64,000 nt of DNA from Limimaricola pyoseonensis (lineage in GTDB: Bacteria; Pseudomonadota; Alphaproteobacteria; Rhodobacterales; Rhodobacteraceae), in NCBI RefSeq assembly GCF_900102015.1, contig NZ_FNAT01000009.1, forward strand, positions 1 to 64,000. The letters run 5' to 3'. Under the pieces are notes generated by a model, which saw only the letters and a program-made list of their open reading frames with translations, was not told the origin of the DNA and did not search any database. Shown here in pieces: positions 39,371-49,073 of this stretch. The position numbers and the translations under genes were made by a program. Within the stretch, counting starts at the first letter, position 1. The number at the start of each line of letters is the position of its first letter.

Positions 39371-40162
39371 TCAATTCCCCTCGAAGACGGGTTTGTCCTT
39401 GGCCATGAAGGCCCGGTAGGCGCGGCGGAAATCCTCGGTTTGCATGCAGATCGCCTGCGCCTGCGCCTCGGCCTCGATCGCGCGCTCGAGCCCCATGTCC
39501 CATTCCTGCAGCAGCATGGTCTTGGTCATCATGTTGGCGAAGCGCGGCCCGGCGGCGATCTTCTGCGCGAGCTTCATGGCCTCGGCCTCCAGATCGCCCG
39601 CGCCGACGAGGCGGTTGTAGAAGCCCCAGCGCTCGCCTTCCTCGGCGCTCATCACCCGGCCGGTGTAGAGCAGCTCGGCCGCGCGGCCCTGGCCGATGAT
39701 CCGGGGCAGCATGGCGCAGGCGCCCATGTCGCAGCCCGCCAGCCCGACACGGTTGAACAGGAAGGCGGTCTTGGCCTCGGGCGTGGCGAGCCGGATGTCG
39801 GAGGCCATGGCGAGGATCGCGCCCGCGCCCACCGCCACGCCGTCCACCGCCGCCACCACCGGCTTGCCGCAGGTCAGCATCGCCTTGACCAGATCGCCGG
39901 TCATGTGGGTGAAGTTCAATAGCCCCTTCATGTCCATGTCGGTGAGCGGGCCGATGATGTCCTCGACATCGCCGCCGGAGCTGAAGTTGCCGCCGTTCGG
40001 CGCGATGACGACGGCGTGCGTCTCCTCGTCCGCAGCGAGGCCCCGGAACCAGTCGCGCAGCGCGGCGTAGCTCTGGAAGGTGAACGGGTTCTTGCGCTCG
40101 GGCCGGTCGAGCCGGACCACCGCCACCGCGCCTTCGCGCTCCAGCCGGAAATGCTCGGTCAT
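39371..40162 (-). CDS. Enoyl-CoA hydratase/isomerase family protein
   Basis: A 263-residue crotonase-fold protein. [20 protein letters not shown] and [20 protein letters not shown] form the oxyanion hole; [20 protein letters not shown] lies where the catalytic acid residues vary, so the exact reaction (hydration, isomerisation, ring hydrolysis) is open. ATG 40162 overlaps the marR stop by ATGA. In 2-aminobenzoyl-CoA pathways hydratase-type enzymes act after ring reduction. Confidence 0.87.
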   Translation of the reverse strand: MTEHFRLEREGAVAVVRLDRPERKNPFTFQSYAALRDWFRGLAADEETHAVVIAPNGGNFSSGGDVEDIIGPLTDMDMKGLLNFTHMTGDLVKAMLTCGKPVVAAVDGVAVGAGAILAMASDIRLATPEAKTAFLFNRVGLAGCDMGACAMLPRIIGQGRAAELLYTGRVMSAEEGERWGFYNRLVGAGDLEAEAMKLAQKIAAGPRFANMMTKTMLLQEWDMGLERAIEAEAQAQAICMQTEDFRRAYRAFMAKDKPVFEGN

Positions 40163-40620
40163 CTCTTCTCCTCCAGATCGCGGGCGACCGCGTCGAGATC
40201 GCTCATGATCCGCTGTGCCTCTTCCTCGGTGATCGCGCCCATCAGCGCGTTCACCCAATCCTCATGCGCCTCGGCCAGCGTCGCGAAATGCGCGCGGCCC
40301 GCCGCGGTCAGCCGCACCTCCATGGCGCGGCGGTCGCCGGCCACGGCGCGACGCTCGGCATGGCCCTCGGCCTCGAGCCGGTCGACGATGCCGGTGACGT
40401 TGCCGTTCGAGACGCGCAGCCGGCGCGACAGCTCGGACATCTTCAGCCCTTCGGGCGTGCGCGCCAGCGCCGCCATCACGTCGAAGCGCGGCAGCGTGGT
40501 GCCGAACTCGGTCCTGAGCCGGTCGCGCAGCGCCGCCTCGATCGCGTTCGAGGTCTTGAGCAGCTTCAGCCAGAGCCTGAGCCGCGTCTTGCCCGCCCTA
40601 AGCTGCGCCTCGACGCTCAT
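40159..40620 (-). CDS. MarR-family transcriptional regulator
   Basis: A 153-residue winged-helix regulator. [20 protein letters not shown] is the recognition-helix region and [27 protein letters not shown]-type wing follows. It is embedded in the operon with 4-bp overlaps on both sides, so it is made with the enzymes. MarR proteins in aromatic-CoA pathways commonly repress until an aryl-CoA binds. Its likely target is the 27-bp inverted repeat at 43723-43749. Confidence 0.9.
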   Translation of the reverse strand: MSVEAQLRAGKTRLRLWLKLLKTSNAIEAALRDRLRTEFGTTLPRFDVMAALARTPEGLKMSELSRRLRVSNGNVTGIVDRLEAEGHAERRAVAGDRRAMEVRLTAAGRAHFATLAEAHEDWVNALMGAITEEEAQRIMSDLDAVARDLEEKR

Positions 40621-41378
40621 GTCTCGCCCCCCGAGACGGAAATGGCCTGCCCGGTCACCGCGCTCGCGCCGTCGCCCGAAAGCCAGAGCACCGCGTCGGC
40701 CACCTCGGCGGGCTGCACGAAACGGCCCTGCGGGTTGCCGGAGGCCAAGGCCTTCGCGGCCTCCTCGCGGCTCCGCCCGGTCTTGGCGACGATGTTGTCG
40801 ATGCTCTCCTCCAGCATCGGCGTCTCGGCGAAGCCGGGGCAGATCGCGTTCACGGTGATCGGCGTCTTGGCCAGCTCCAGCGCCAGCGAGCGGGTCAGAC
40901 CGACCACCGCGTGCTTGGCCGCGACATAGGCCGAGACGTAGCCATAACCCTTGAGACCGGCGGTCGAGGCGATGGCGATGAGGCGGCCGCGCCCCATGTC
41001 GCGCATCCCCGGCAGGACGGCCTGCCAGAGGTTGAAGACGCCATGCAGGTTCACCGCCAGCATCGCGTCGAGATCCTCGGGCGTGGTCTTGCCGAAGGGC
41101 TTGCTCTCGGCAGCGCCGGCATTGGCGATGGCGAGGGTCACGGGGCCGCGATCTTGCGCCGCCTGCGCCACGACGCGCGCCATGTCGGCGGCCTGCGTGA
41201 CATCGCCCGTGACCCAGCCGACCGCCCCCTGCCCCTCCCGGGCGGTTTCCCGAAGCGGCTCCTCCCGCCGCCCGGAAATCGTGACCTGCGCGCCCTGGGC
41301 CGCGAGCGCCAGCGCGATGGCGCGCCCCACCCCGGTGCCGCCGCCGGTGACCAGCGCGTGATGGCCGTCGAGCCGCAT
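40617..41378 (-). CDS. SDR-family NAD(P)-dependent oxidoreductase
   Basis: A 253-residue short-chain dehydrogenase. The cofactor motif is ALVTGGGTGVGRAIALALAA, the NAG segment is LAIANAGAAESKPFG, and YGYVSAYVAAKHAVVGLTRS contains the catalytic Tyr-x3-Lys. It is shifted by one base against the monooxygenase/reductase stop (TGATG). It probably oxidises or reduces a hydroxyl/keto group of the ring-derived CoA ester. Confidence 0.9.
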   Translation of the reverse strand: MRLDGHHALVTGGGTGVGRAIALALAAQGAQVTISGRREEPLRETAREGQGAVGWVTGDVTQAADMARVVAQAAQDRGPVTLAIANAGAAESKPFGKTTPEDLDAMLAVNLHGVFNLWQAVLPGMRDMGRGRLIAIASTAGLKGYGYVSAYVAAKHAVVGLTRSLALELAKTPITVNAICPGFAETPMLEESIDNIVAKTGRSREEAAKALASGNPQGRFVQPAEVADAVLWLSGDGASAVTGQAISVSGGET

Positions 41379-43672
41379 CAGACCTTCTCCACCATCTGCT
41401 CGGCCCGGTCGGCCAGCCGCCAGGCCTGGTCGCGGCCGGCGAGATAGGGGTCGGGCCAGCGCTCGGCGCGGTCGCCGATCCCGGTCGCGGCGTGCAGCGT
41501 CCAGTAGGGGTCGGCGAGATGCGGACGCGCCAACGCCACGAGATCGGCGCGTCCCGCCATCAGGATCGAGTTCACGTGGTCGGCCTCGTAGATGTTGCCG
41601 ACCGCCATGGTCGCGAGCCCCGCCTCGTTGCGGATGCGGTCCGAGAACGGCGTCTGGAACATCCGGCCGTAGACGGGCTTGGCCTCGACGCTGGTCTGGC
41701 CGGCCGAGACGTCGATCAGGTCGGCCCCGGCCTCGGAGAAGGCGCGCGCGATCTCGACCGCCTCGTCCGGCGTCACGCCGGCCTCGCCGACCCAGTCATT
41801 GGCCGAGATGCGCACCGACATCGGCTTGTCCTCGGGCCAGGCCGCGCGCATCGCGCGGAAGACCTCTAGCGGCCAGCGCAGCCGGTTCTCCAGCGACCCG
41901 CCATATTCGTCCGAGCGGCGGTTCGAGGTGGGCGAGATGAAGGAGGAGACGAGATAGCCATGCGCGGCGTGCAGCTCGATCATGTCGAAGCCCGCCCGCG
42001 CCGCCATCTCGGTCGAGGCCACGAACTGCGCCGTCACCTCCTCCATGTCGGCGCGCGTCATCTCGCGCGGCGCCGGGTTGTTGTCCGACCACGGGATCGG
42101 GCTGGCGGAAATGGTCTCCCAGTTGTCCGATTTCAGCGGCGCGTCCATCTCCTCCCAGCCCAGCTGGGTCGAGCCCTTGCGCCCCGAATGGCCGATCTGG
42201 CAGCAGATCCTGGCGTCGGTCTCGGCATGGACGAAGTCGACGATGCGGGTCCATGCCGTTTCATGCTCTGGCGCGTAGAGGCCGGGGCAGCCCGGCGTGA
42301 TCCGGCCCGGCGCGCTGACGCAGGTCATCTCGGTGTAGACCAGCCCGGCCCCGCCCTTGGCGCGCTCGCCCAGATGCACGAGGTGCCAGTCGGTCGGGGC
42401 GCCGTCCACGGCCTTGTACTGCGCCATGGGCGAAACGACGATGCGGTTCTTCAGCTCCATGTTCCGCAGCCGGTAGGGCGCGAACATCGGGGCGCGCACC
42501 GGCGCATCCTCGGGCACCCCGGCGCGGGTCTGGAACCAGCCCTCCGCGTCCTTCAGCCATTCGGCGTCGCGCAGCCGCAGGTTCTCGTGGCTGATGCGCT
42601 GGCTGCGGGTCAGCAGCGAGTAGTTGAACTGAACGGGGTCGAGATGCAGGTAGCGCTCGACCTCCTCGAACCATTCCATCGAGTTGCGCGCCGCCGATTG
42701 CAGCCGCAGCACCTCGACCCGGCGCGCCTCCTCGTAATTGGCGAAGGCGGTGGCGAGATCGGGCTCGCGCGTCACCTCGTCGGCCAGCGCGATCGCGGAT
42801 TCCAGCGCCAGCTTGGTGCCCGAGCCGATCGAGAAATGCGCGGTGGCGGCGGCGTCGCCCAGAAGCACGATGTTGTCGGTGTACCAGCGCTCGCAGAGCA
42901 CGCGGGGGAAGTTGATCCAGGCCGAGCCGCGGATGTGCTTGGCGTTGGTCATCAGGGGATGACCGCCGAGATGGTCGCGGAAGATCTCCTCGCAGACGGC
43001 GATGGAATCCTCCTGGCTCATCTCGCCGAAGCCGAACTTCTCCCATGTCTCGGGGGTGCATTCGACGATGAAGGTCGCGGTGCCCGGCTCGAACTGGTAG
43101 GCATGGGCCCAGACCCAGCCATGCTCGGTCTTCTCGAAGATGAAGGTGAAGGCGTCGGCGAAGGTCTGGGTCGTGCCGAGCCAGACGAACTTGCAGCGCC
43201 GCCGGTCGATCTCGGGGCGGAACACCTCCTCGAACTCGGTGCGGGTCTTGGAGTTCAGGCCATCTGCGGCGACCACGAGGTCGTAGTCGCCGGCATAGGC
43301 CGAGGCGCTCTCCACCTCGGTCTCGAAGCGCATCTCGACGCCCAGCTCGCGCGCCCGCTCCTGCAGCAGGATCAGCAGGCGCTTGCGGCCGATGCCGCAG
43401 AAGCCGTGCCCGGTCGAGGTGATGCGCGTCCCCTCCTTCACCACCGCGACGTCGTCCCAGTAGGCGAAATGCTCGCGGATCGCGGCGGCGGAGGCGGCGT
43501 CGTTGGCCGCGAGGTTGTCGAGCGTCTCGTCCGAGAGCACCACGCCCCAGCCGAAGGTGTCGTCGGGGCGGTTGCGCTCGATCACCGTCACCTCGTGCGC
43601 GGCGTCCCTGAGCTTCATGGAGATGGCGAAGTAGAGCCCCGCCGGCCCGCCACCGATGCATGCGATCTTCAT
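41378..43672 (-). CDS. Two-domain 2-aminobenzoyl-CoA monooxygenase/reductase (annotated also as salicylyl-CoA 5-hydroxylase/oxidoreductase)
   Basis: A 764-residue fusion. Residues 1 to about 385 are a PHBH-type FAD monooxygenase: [20 protein letters not shown] and [20 protein letters not shown]. From about 400 to the end is an old-yellow-enzyme FMN reductase: [30 protein letters not shown] and [20 protein letters not shown]. The known fusion hydroxylates and then reduces the ring of 2-aminobenzoyl-CoA. The neighbouring aryl-CoA ligase and tryptophan dioxygenase favour that substrate over salicylyl-CoA. It is the first gene after the operator-like repeat. Confidence 0.88.
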   Translation of the reverse strand: MKIACIGGGPAGLYFAISMKLRDAAHEVTVIERNRPDDTFGWGVVLSDETLDNLAANDAASAAAIREHFAYWDDVAVVKEGTRITSTGHGFCGIGRKRLLILLQERARELGVEMRFETEVESASAYAGDYDLVVAADGLNSKTRTEFEEVFRPEIDRRRCKFVWLGTTQTFADAFTFIFEKTEHGWVWAHAYQFEPGTATFIVECTPETWEKFGFGEMSQEDSIAVCEEIFRDHLGGHPLMTNAKHIRGSAWINFPRVLCERWYTDNIVLLGDAAATAHFSIGSGTKLALESAIALADEVTREPDLATAFANYEEARRVEVLRLQSAARNSMEWFEEVERYLHLDPVQFNYSLLTRSQRISHENLRLRDAEWLKDAEGWFQTRAGVPEDAPVRAPMFAPYRLRNMELKNRIVVSPMAQYKAVDGAPTDWHLVHLGERAKGGAGLVYTEMTCVSAPGRITPGCPGLYAPEHETAWTRIVDFVHAETDARICCQIGHSGRKGSTQLGWEEMDAPLKSDNWETISASPIPWSDNNPAPREMTRADMEEVTAQFVASTEMAARAGFDMIELHAAHGYLVSSFISPTSNRRSDEYGGSLENRLRWPLEVFRAMRAAWPEDKPMSVRISANDWVGEAGVTPDEAVEIARAFSEAGADLIDVSAGQTSVEAKPVYGRMFQTPFSDRIRNEAGLATMAVGNIYEADHVNSILMAGRADLVALARPHLADPYWTLHAATGIGDRAERWPDPYLAGRDQAWRLADRAEQMVEKV

Positions 43673-43722
43673 GAGCCCCTCCCCGAACGTCGAGAAGCAG
43701 GCTAGGCACGGCCCGGATTTAT

Positions 43723-43749
43723 TTCAAGCATAAAATATCTTTGCTTGAA
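43723..43749 (-). promoter_or_regulatory. 27-bp inverted repeat, likely MarR operator of the aromatic operon
   Basis: TTCAAGCA, 11 bases, TGCTTGAA is a perfect 8-bp inverted repeat in a markedly AT-rich island, 51-77 bases before the start of the monooxygenase/reductase gene. The spacer is TAAAATATCTT. On the minus strand the spacer supplies a TATTTT-type -10-like element, so binding would cover the promoter. The operon's own MarR protein is the natural candidate. Confidence 0.6.
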
Positions 43750-43766
43750 GCATCCATTTCCGCCGG

Positions 43767-44246
43767 TTAGGGCAAGGTGATCTCGCCGGAGACCCGGTTC
43801 TCGGTCGCGCCGCCGTCGGGATTGACCAGAGAGGCAAACTCGCCGCTGCCGCTGGCGCCGTCCCAGTCGCCGCTGCCGCCCGCGATCTCCCATGTTCCGG
43901 TCATCCGGCCCTCGGCGTCGCGCCCCGTCGCGGTCCAGGCGAAGGCGACCTTGCCGCCGTCACCGGTGAACAGGCAGTGCCCGCTGCCCTCGGCGCTTTC
44001 GGCGCCCATCAGGGTCGAGCCGGAACAGTCGCCGGTCATGCCGACCAGCGGGTTGGCCGGGTCGTCGGCCTCGACGCCGTCATAGGTCGTGGAGAGCCGG
44101 GAAATCACCATGCCCTCGGTCACCTCCATCTGCTCGACCGCGGTGGTGCCGGTCATCACCCCGCCCGCATCCATCGTCTCGGCCTGCGCCGGCGCGCCGG
44201 CCAGCAGGGCCGCCGCCGCGATCGCGGTTCTGATCTCCTTGCGCAT
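43767..44246 (-). CDS. Secreted protein of unknown function
   Basis: A 159-residue protein with a signal peptide (MRKEIRTAIAAAALLAGAPA, cleavage near AQA-ET). The mature part is acidic and rich in Gly, Thr, Ser with alternating hydrophobic strands (TGDCSGSTLMG, KVAFAWTATGRDAEGRMTG, TGTWEIAGGSGDWDGASGSG), suggesting a small beta-barrel. Two cysteines may form a disulfide. A GGGAGGA ribosome site precedes it. I do not recognise the family. It lies 73 bases downstream of spoVR on the same strand. Confidence 0.75.
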   Translation of the reverse strand: MRKEIRTAIAAAALLAGAPAQAETMDAGGVMTGTTAVEQMEVTEGMVISRLSTTYDGVEADDPANPLVGMTGDCSGSTLMGAESAEGSGHCLFTGDGGKVAFAWTATGRDAEGRMTGTWEIAGGSGDWDGASGSGEFASLVNPDGGATENRVSGEITLP

Positions 44247-44255
44247 CGCTCCGTC

Positions 44256-44277
44256 CTCCCATCATCGAAGATGGGAG
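44256..44277 (-). other. Hairpin overlapping the ribosome site of the secreted protein
   Basis: CTCCCATC, 6-nt loop, GATGGGAG is a perfect 8-bp stem directly before the secreted-protein gene. In the minus-strand mRNA its 3' arm GATGGGAG runs into the Shine-Dalgarno sequence, so folding would hide part of it. It could instead mark the end of the prkA operon, but no T-run follows. Confidence 0.45.
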
Positions 44278-44319
44278 AGTATCGCATTCCCGCACCCGGC
44301 ACGGCAGCCGATCATCCGG

Positions 44320-45810
44320 TCAGCCCGTGACCTCCTCGAGCGCGACGTCGTAGCCCCACAGATGCCGCAGGCAGCCCAGCGTCGCCTCGCGGTCGCGCGC
44401 GTCGAGCGGGATGCCGTTGCGCATCCGGTGGCGCAGCCGCAGCAGCCGGTCGCCGGCGAGGTCGGCGTCGATCACCTCGATGTCTGGCGAGCGGGTCGAC
44501 AGGTCGTAGCTGCGCGCCAGCGCGTCGCGAACCGCGTGGTAGCCGCCCTCGTCATGGATCGCCGAGACCCGCACCACGTCCTCGCCCTCGGTGTCGGTCA
44601 CCGCGAAGAGCCGCAGGTCGCGCATCACCTTGGGGCTGAGGAACTGCTGGATGAAGCTCTCGTCCCTAAAATTCGCCCAGGCCTCGCCGAGCAGCGCGCG
44701 CCAGTCGCCCGAGCCCGCGAAGGCCGGGAACCAGTCGCGGTCCTCGGCGGTGGGCTGCTCGCAGATGCGGCGGATGTCCTGCATCATCGCGAAGCCCAGC
44801 GTGTAGGGGTTGATGCCGCCGTAGAACGGGCTGTCAAAATCGGGCTGGGTGAGCACGCTGGTGTGGCTGTGCAGGATCTCCAGCATCGCCCCGTCCTCGA
44901 TCCGCCCCTCGGCGTGCAGCCGGTTGAGGATGTGGAAATGCGTGAAGCAGGCGCATCCCTCGTTCATCACCTGCGTCTGGCGCTGCGGGTAGAAATACTG
45001 CGAGATGTTGCGCACGATGCGCAGCGCCTGCCGCTGCCATGGCGCCAGCGACGGGCTGTGACGCTCGAGGAAATAGAGGATGTTCTCCTCGGGCAGACCC
45101 AGCGCGCGGCGCCGCTCGGCGGCGTCGGTCTCGGGCAGGCCGGGCGCGCGGGCCGGCTCGATCCGGCTCCAGAGATAATGCTGCGCCGCCTCCTCCTCGC
45201 GCAGGCGGCGCTCCTCGCGCAGCCGCTCCTCGCGCAGCGACGGCTGCGGCGGGCGGCGGTGGCGGAACACGCTGGCCGACATCAGCGAATGCGCCGCGTC
45301 GAGCGTGCGCTCGACGGCGCGGGCGCCGTGCCGGTCCTCGCAGTCCTTGAGAAAGCCGCGCGCGTATTCGAGGTAGTCGAGGATGCCGTCGGGGTCGGTC
45401 CACTGCCGGAACAGGTGGTTGTTCTTGAAGAAGTGGTTGTGGCCGAAGGCGGCGTGGGCGATCACCAGCGCCTGCATCGGCATGGTGTTCTCTTCGAGGC
45501 AGTAGCTGATGCAGGGGTTGGAGTTGATGACGATCTCGTAGGCCAGCCCGCGCGCGCCCTTCCGGTAGAGCCGCTCGTGGTGGATGAAGGCCTTTCCGAA
45601 GGACCAGTGCTTGTACATCAGCGGCATGCCGGTCGAGGAATAGGCGTCGAGCATCTGCTCGGTGGAGATGATCTCGATCTGGTTGGGGTAGCAGTCGAGG
45701 CCGAGATCGGTGCGCGCGATCGCCTCGATCGCGTCGGTGGTGCGCCGCAGCGTGTCGAAGCTCCAGTCCGGCCCGCTGAACAGCAGGCCCCGGTCGGCGA
45801 CCCTAGCCAT
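44320..45810 (-). CDS. SpoVR-family protein (YcgB-like)
   Basis: A 496-residue SpoVR/YcgB protein: PNQIEIISTEQMLDAYSSTG, MPLMYKHWSFGKAFIHHERL, GLAYEIVINSNPCISYCLEE, FGHNHFFKNNHLFRQW and VMNEGCACFTHFHILNRLH are the conserved blocks, rich in Cys and His. A coiled-coil-like RREERLREER-type stretch lies near residue 210. Biochemical function is not established. ATG 45810 overlaps the DUF444 stop by 8 bp. With PrkA and the DUF444 protein it forms a widely conserved stress/stationary-phase trio. Confidence 0.92.
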   Translation of the reverse strand: MARVADRGLLFSGPDWSFDTLRRTTDAIEAIARTDLGLDCYPNQIEIISTEQMLDAYSSTGMPLMYKHWSFGKAFIHHERLYRKGARGLAYEIVINSNPCISYCLEENTMPMQALVIAHAAFGHNHFFKNNHLFRQWTDPDGILDYLEYARGFLKDCEDRHGARAVERTLDAAHSLMSASVFRHRRPPQPSLREERLREERRLREEEAAQHYLWSRIEPARAPGLPETDAAERRRALGLPEENILYFLERHSPSLAPWQRQALRIVRNISQYFYPQRQTQVMNEGCACFTHFHILNRLHAEGRIEDGAMLEILHSHTSVLTQPDFDSPFYGGINPYTLGFAMMQDIRRICEQPTAEDRDWFPAFAGSGDWRALLGEAWANFRDESFIQQFLSPKVMRDLRLFAVTDTEGEDVVRVSAIHDEGGYHAVRDALARSYDLSTRSPDIEVIDADLAGDRLLRLRHRMRNGIPLDARDREATLGCLRHLWGYDVALEEVTG

Positions 45811-47122
45811 CCTGCGCCTCCTTCTCCCGCCGCGAGAACAGGTCGCGGAACACCGGGTAGATCTCGCCCGGGGCGGCGATGCGGCGCATCGCGAAGTTGG
45901 GCCAGCGGTTCGCCACGCCTCGATAGCCCATCCACAGCTCGGTGCCGCGGGTCTGGTCGCGCAGGATCTGCGCCTCGGCCTCGCCGATGATCTCGACATA
46001 GGCGAAATACTGGCAGAGCTTCATGATCGCGCCGTCCAGAAGCTCGGCGCAGCGCAGGCTGTCGCCCTGGTAGTTGTCGCCGTCGGAGGCCTGGGCGGCG
46101 TAGATGTTCCACTCCGAGGGCGGGTAGCGGTCCTCGACCACCTTCAGCATCTCGACCAGCGCGGTCGAGACCACGGTGCCGCCGGTCTCGCGAGCATGGA
46201 AGAAGGTGTCCTCGTCCACCTCGGAGGCCTGGTGCGTGTGGCGGATGAACACGAGATCGACCGTGTCGTAGCGCCGGGTAAGGAACAGGTGCAGCAGCAC
46301 GAAGAAGCGCTTGGCGAGATCCTTCTCGCGCGCGCCCATCGAGGCCGAGACATCCATCAGGCAGAACATCACGGCGCGCGCCCGCGGCTCGGGATGCGGC
46401 TCGAAATGGCGGTAGCGCACGTCGAGCGGGTCGAGATAGGGCACCCGCTTCTGCCGGCGCAGCGCCTCGGCCAACTCGGCCTCGATGCGGCGCCGCTCGG
46501 CGCGGTCGGCCTCGTCGGGGGCGTGGCGCATCTCCAGCTCGAACAGCCGCGCGCGCAGCGCCTCGACATCGGCGTCGCGCGGCCGCTTCAGCGCGATCCG
46601 CCGGCCCAGCGCGTTGCGCATGGTGCGCGACAGGTCGAGATTGGAGGGCGAGCCGGTGACCGAGATCCCGGCGCGGCGGTTCTTCTGCACCGCCGCCCCT
46701 TCGAGCGTGCGCTTCACGAGGTCCGGCAGCTCGAGATCCTCGAAGAAGATGTCGAGGAACTCGTCGCGCGAGATCGCGAAGACGAAATCGTCCTCGCCCT
46801 CGCCGTCCGGCGCCCCCTGCCGCCCGGCGCCGCCCGCCCCGGCGGGGGGCTTGGGGATCTCGTCGCCGGCGCGGTAGGCGCGGTTGCCCGGCAGCACGCC
46901 CTCGCGCTTCCCGCCTTCGGAGGCATGGCGGAACGAGGGCTCGAGCAGGCTGTCGCGCGGCACCGCGACCTTGTCGCCGCCCTCGATGTCGGCGATGGCG
47001 CGGCGGCGCACGCTGGCATCCACCGCCTCCTTCACATGCTGCTTGACCCGCCCGATGAAGCGCCGCCGGTTGCCGAGGTTGCGCCCCTTGGGGTTCAGCC
47101 GCCTGTCGATGAAATGGCTCAT
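45803..47122 (-). CDS. DUF444 / YeaH family protein
   Basis: A 439-residue YeaH-type protein with the opening MSHFIDRRLNPKGRNLGNRR. The C-terminal half has a von-Willebrand-A-like fold: VMFCLMDVSASMGAREKDLA (a MIDAS-like DxSxS), TVDLVFIRHTHQASEVDEDT and GGTVVSTALVEMLKVV. It works with PrkA (YeaG) in E. coli stress adaptation. It follows prkA by 16 bases and overlaps spoVR. Confidence 0.92.
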   Translation of the reverse strand: MSHFIDRRLNPKGRNLGNRRRFIGRVKQHVKEAVDASVRRRAIADIEGGDKVAVPRDSLLEPSFRHASEGGKREGVLPGNRAYRAGDEIPKPPAGAGGAGRQGAPDGEGEDDFVFAISRDEFLDIFFEDLELPDLVKRTLEGAAVQKNRRAGISVTGSPSNLDLSRTMRNALGRRIALKRPRDADVEALRARLFELEMRHAPDEADRAERRRIEAELAEALRRQKRVPYLDPLDVRYRHFEPHPEPRARAVMFCLMDVSASMGAREKDLAKRFFVLLHLFLTRRYDTVDLVFIRHTHQASEVDEDTFFHARETGGTVVSTALVEMLKVVEDRYPPSEWNIYAAQASDGDNYQGDSLRCAELLDGAIMKLCQYFAYVEIIGEAEAQILRDQTRGTELWMGYRGVANRWPNFAMRRIAAPGEIYPVFRDLFSRREKEAQDG

Positions 47123-47138
47123 CCGGCCCGCCCCCTTC

Positions 47139-49073
47139 TCAGCTCGCCTTGTTCACCCTCATATACCATTCGACCAGCCGCCGGACCTGCCGCGGCGTAT
47201 AGCCGCGCCGGCCCATCCGATCGACGAACTCGGCATGTTTTGCGTCGGTCTCCTTGTCGCGCTTGGCGCCGAAGCTCACCACCGGCAGCAGGTCCTCGAC
47301 CTTCGAGAACATCCGCTTCTCGATCACCCGGCGCAGCTTCTCGTAGCCGCGCCAGTCGGGATTGCGGCCCTCGTTCTCGGCGCGCGCGCGCAGCACGAAC
47401 TTCACCACCTCGTTGCGGAAGTCCTTGGGATTGGCCACGCCCGCGGGCTTCTCGATCTTGGCCAGCTCCTGTTCGAGCACGTCGCGGTCGAACATCTGCC
47501 CGGTGTCGGGATCCTTGAAGTCCTGGTCCTCGATCCAGGCGTCGGCATAGGCGATGTAGCGGTCGAACAGGTTCTGGCCGTAATCGCCGTAGCTTTCGAG
47601 ATAGGCCTTCTGGATCTCCTCGCCGATGAACTCGGCATAGCGCGGCGCCAGCTCGGTCTTGATGAAGTCGAGATACTTGGTCTCGACCTCCTCGGCGAAC
47701 TGCTCGCGCCGCACCGTCTGCTCGAGCACGTACATCAGGTGCACCGGGTCGGCCGCGACCTCCTCGACGTCGTGGTTGATGGTCTCGGCCAGCACCTTGA
47801 AGGCGAAGCGGGTCGAGACGCCGGTCATGCCCTCGTCGACGCCGGCGGCGTCCCGGTATTCCTGCATCGAGCGCGCCTTGGGGTCGGTGTGCTTCAATGT
47901 CTCGCCGTCATAGGTGCGCATCTTGGAGTAGAGCGTCGAATTCTCGTGCTCGTGCAGCCGCGACAGCACCGAGAAGCGGGCGAGGATCGGCAGCGTCTCC
48001 GGCGCGCAGGGCGCCTCGGCGAGCGAGCTCTCGCGCAGGAGCTTTTGGTAGATCATCGCCTCCTCGGTCGAGCGCAGGCAATAGGGGATCTTCACCACCG
48101 AGATCCGGTCGAGGAAGGCCTCGTTGTTGCGGTTGCCCTTGAACTGCCGCCACTCGGCCTCGTTCGAATGGGCGATGATCAGGCCCTGATAGGGCATCGC
48201 GCCGATGTTCTCGGTGCCGGTGTAACTGCCCTCCTGCGTCGCGGTGAGCAGCGGGTGCAGAACCTTGATCGGCGCCTTGAACATCTCGACGAATTCGAGA
48301 AGGCCCTGCGTGGTGCGGTTCAGCCCGCCCGAATAGCTGTAGGCGTCCGGGTCGTTCTGGCCCAGATGCTCGAGCTTGCGGATGTCGAGCTTGCCCACCA
48401 GCGTCGAGACGTCCTGGTTGTTCTCGTCGCCCGGCTCGGTCTTGGTGACGCCGACCTGGCGCAGCCGAGACGGGTGCATCCTGGCGACGGTGAACTTCGA
48501 GATGTCGCCCTCGAACTCCTCGAGCCGCTTCACCGCCCAGGGCGAGATGAGGCCGGTCAGCAGCCGCCGCGGGATGTTGTACTTGTCCTCCAGAAGGTCG
48601 CCGAAGCGTTCGCGGTCGAACAGGCCGAGCGGGCTTTCGAAGACCGGGCTGATCTGGTCGCCGGCCTTGAGCACGTAGATCGGCTCCTTCTCCATCAGCG
48701 CCTTGAGGATCTCGGCGATGGTCGACTTGCCGCCGCCGACCGGCCCCAGAAGGTAGAGGATCTGCTTGCGCTCCTCGAGACCCTGGCTCGCATGGCGGAA
48801 GAAGTTGACGATCCGCTCGACCACCTCCTCGTTGCCGTAAAGGCTCGCGAAGGCGGTGTAGATCTTCACGGTGCGGTTGAGAAAGATCCGACCTAGCCGT
48901 TGGTCGTGGCTGGTGTCGACAAGCTCGGGCTCCCCGATCGCCCGGATCATCCGCTCCGCCGCCGTGGCCCTGGCCGAGGGATCCTCCCGGCAGAGCAACA
49001 GATACTCCTGAAGGCTCATCTCCTCGGTTCGGGAGCTGGCATAGCCCTCGGCGAAGTGGGTAAAGACGTCCAT
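47139..49073 (-). CDS. prkA: PrkA-type serine protein kinase (YeaG)
   Basis: A 644-residue PrkA/YeaG protein. An AAA-like N-terminal domain has Walker A at residues 110-118 (GPVGGGKST); GLIIAHSNEAEWRQFKGNRN and AFLDRISVVKIPYCLRSTEE are conserved. The C-terminal kinase-like domain ends with VRRLVEWYMRVNKAS. It phosphorylates proteins in starvation or stress in other bacteria. ATG 49073 is chosen at the conserved MDVFTHFAEGYASSR start. It is first in the prkA-DUF444-spoVR operon. Confidence 0.94.
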   Translation of the reverse strand: MDVFTHFAEGYASSRTEEMSLQEYLLLCREDPSARATAAERMIRAIGEPELVDTSHDQRLGRIFLNRTVKIYTAFASLYGNEEVVERIVNFFRHASQGLEERKQILYLLGPVGGGKSTIAEILKALMEKEPIYVLKAGDQISPVFESPLGLFDRERFGDLLEDKYNIPRRLLTGLISPWAVKRLEEFEGDISKFTVARMHPSRLRQVGVTKTEPGDENNQDVSTLVGKLDIRKLEHLGQNDPDAYSYSGGLNRTTQGLLEFVEMFKAPIKVLHPLLTATQEGSYTGTENIGAMPYQGLIIAHSNEAEWRQFKGNRNNEAFLDRISVVKIPYCLRSTEEAMIYQKLLRESSLAEAPCAPETLPILARFSVLSRLHEHENSTLYSKMRTYDGETLKHTDPKARSMQEYRDAAGVDEGMTGVSTRFAFKVLAETINHDVEEVAADPVHLMYVLEQTVRREQFAEEVETKYLDFIKTELAPRYAEFIGEEIQKAYLESYGDYGQNLFDRYIAYADAWIEDQDFKDPDTGQMFDRDVLEQELAKIEKPAGVANPKDFRNEVVKFVLRARAENEGRNPDWRGYEKLRRVIEKRMFSKVEDLLPVVSFGAKRDKETDAKHAEFVDRMGRRGYTPRQVRRLVEWYMRVNKAS

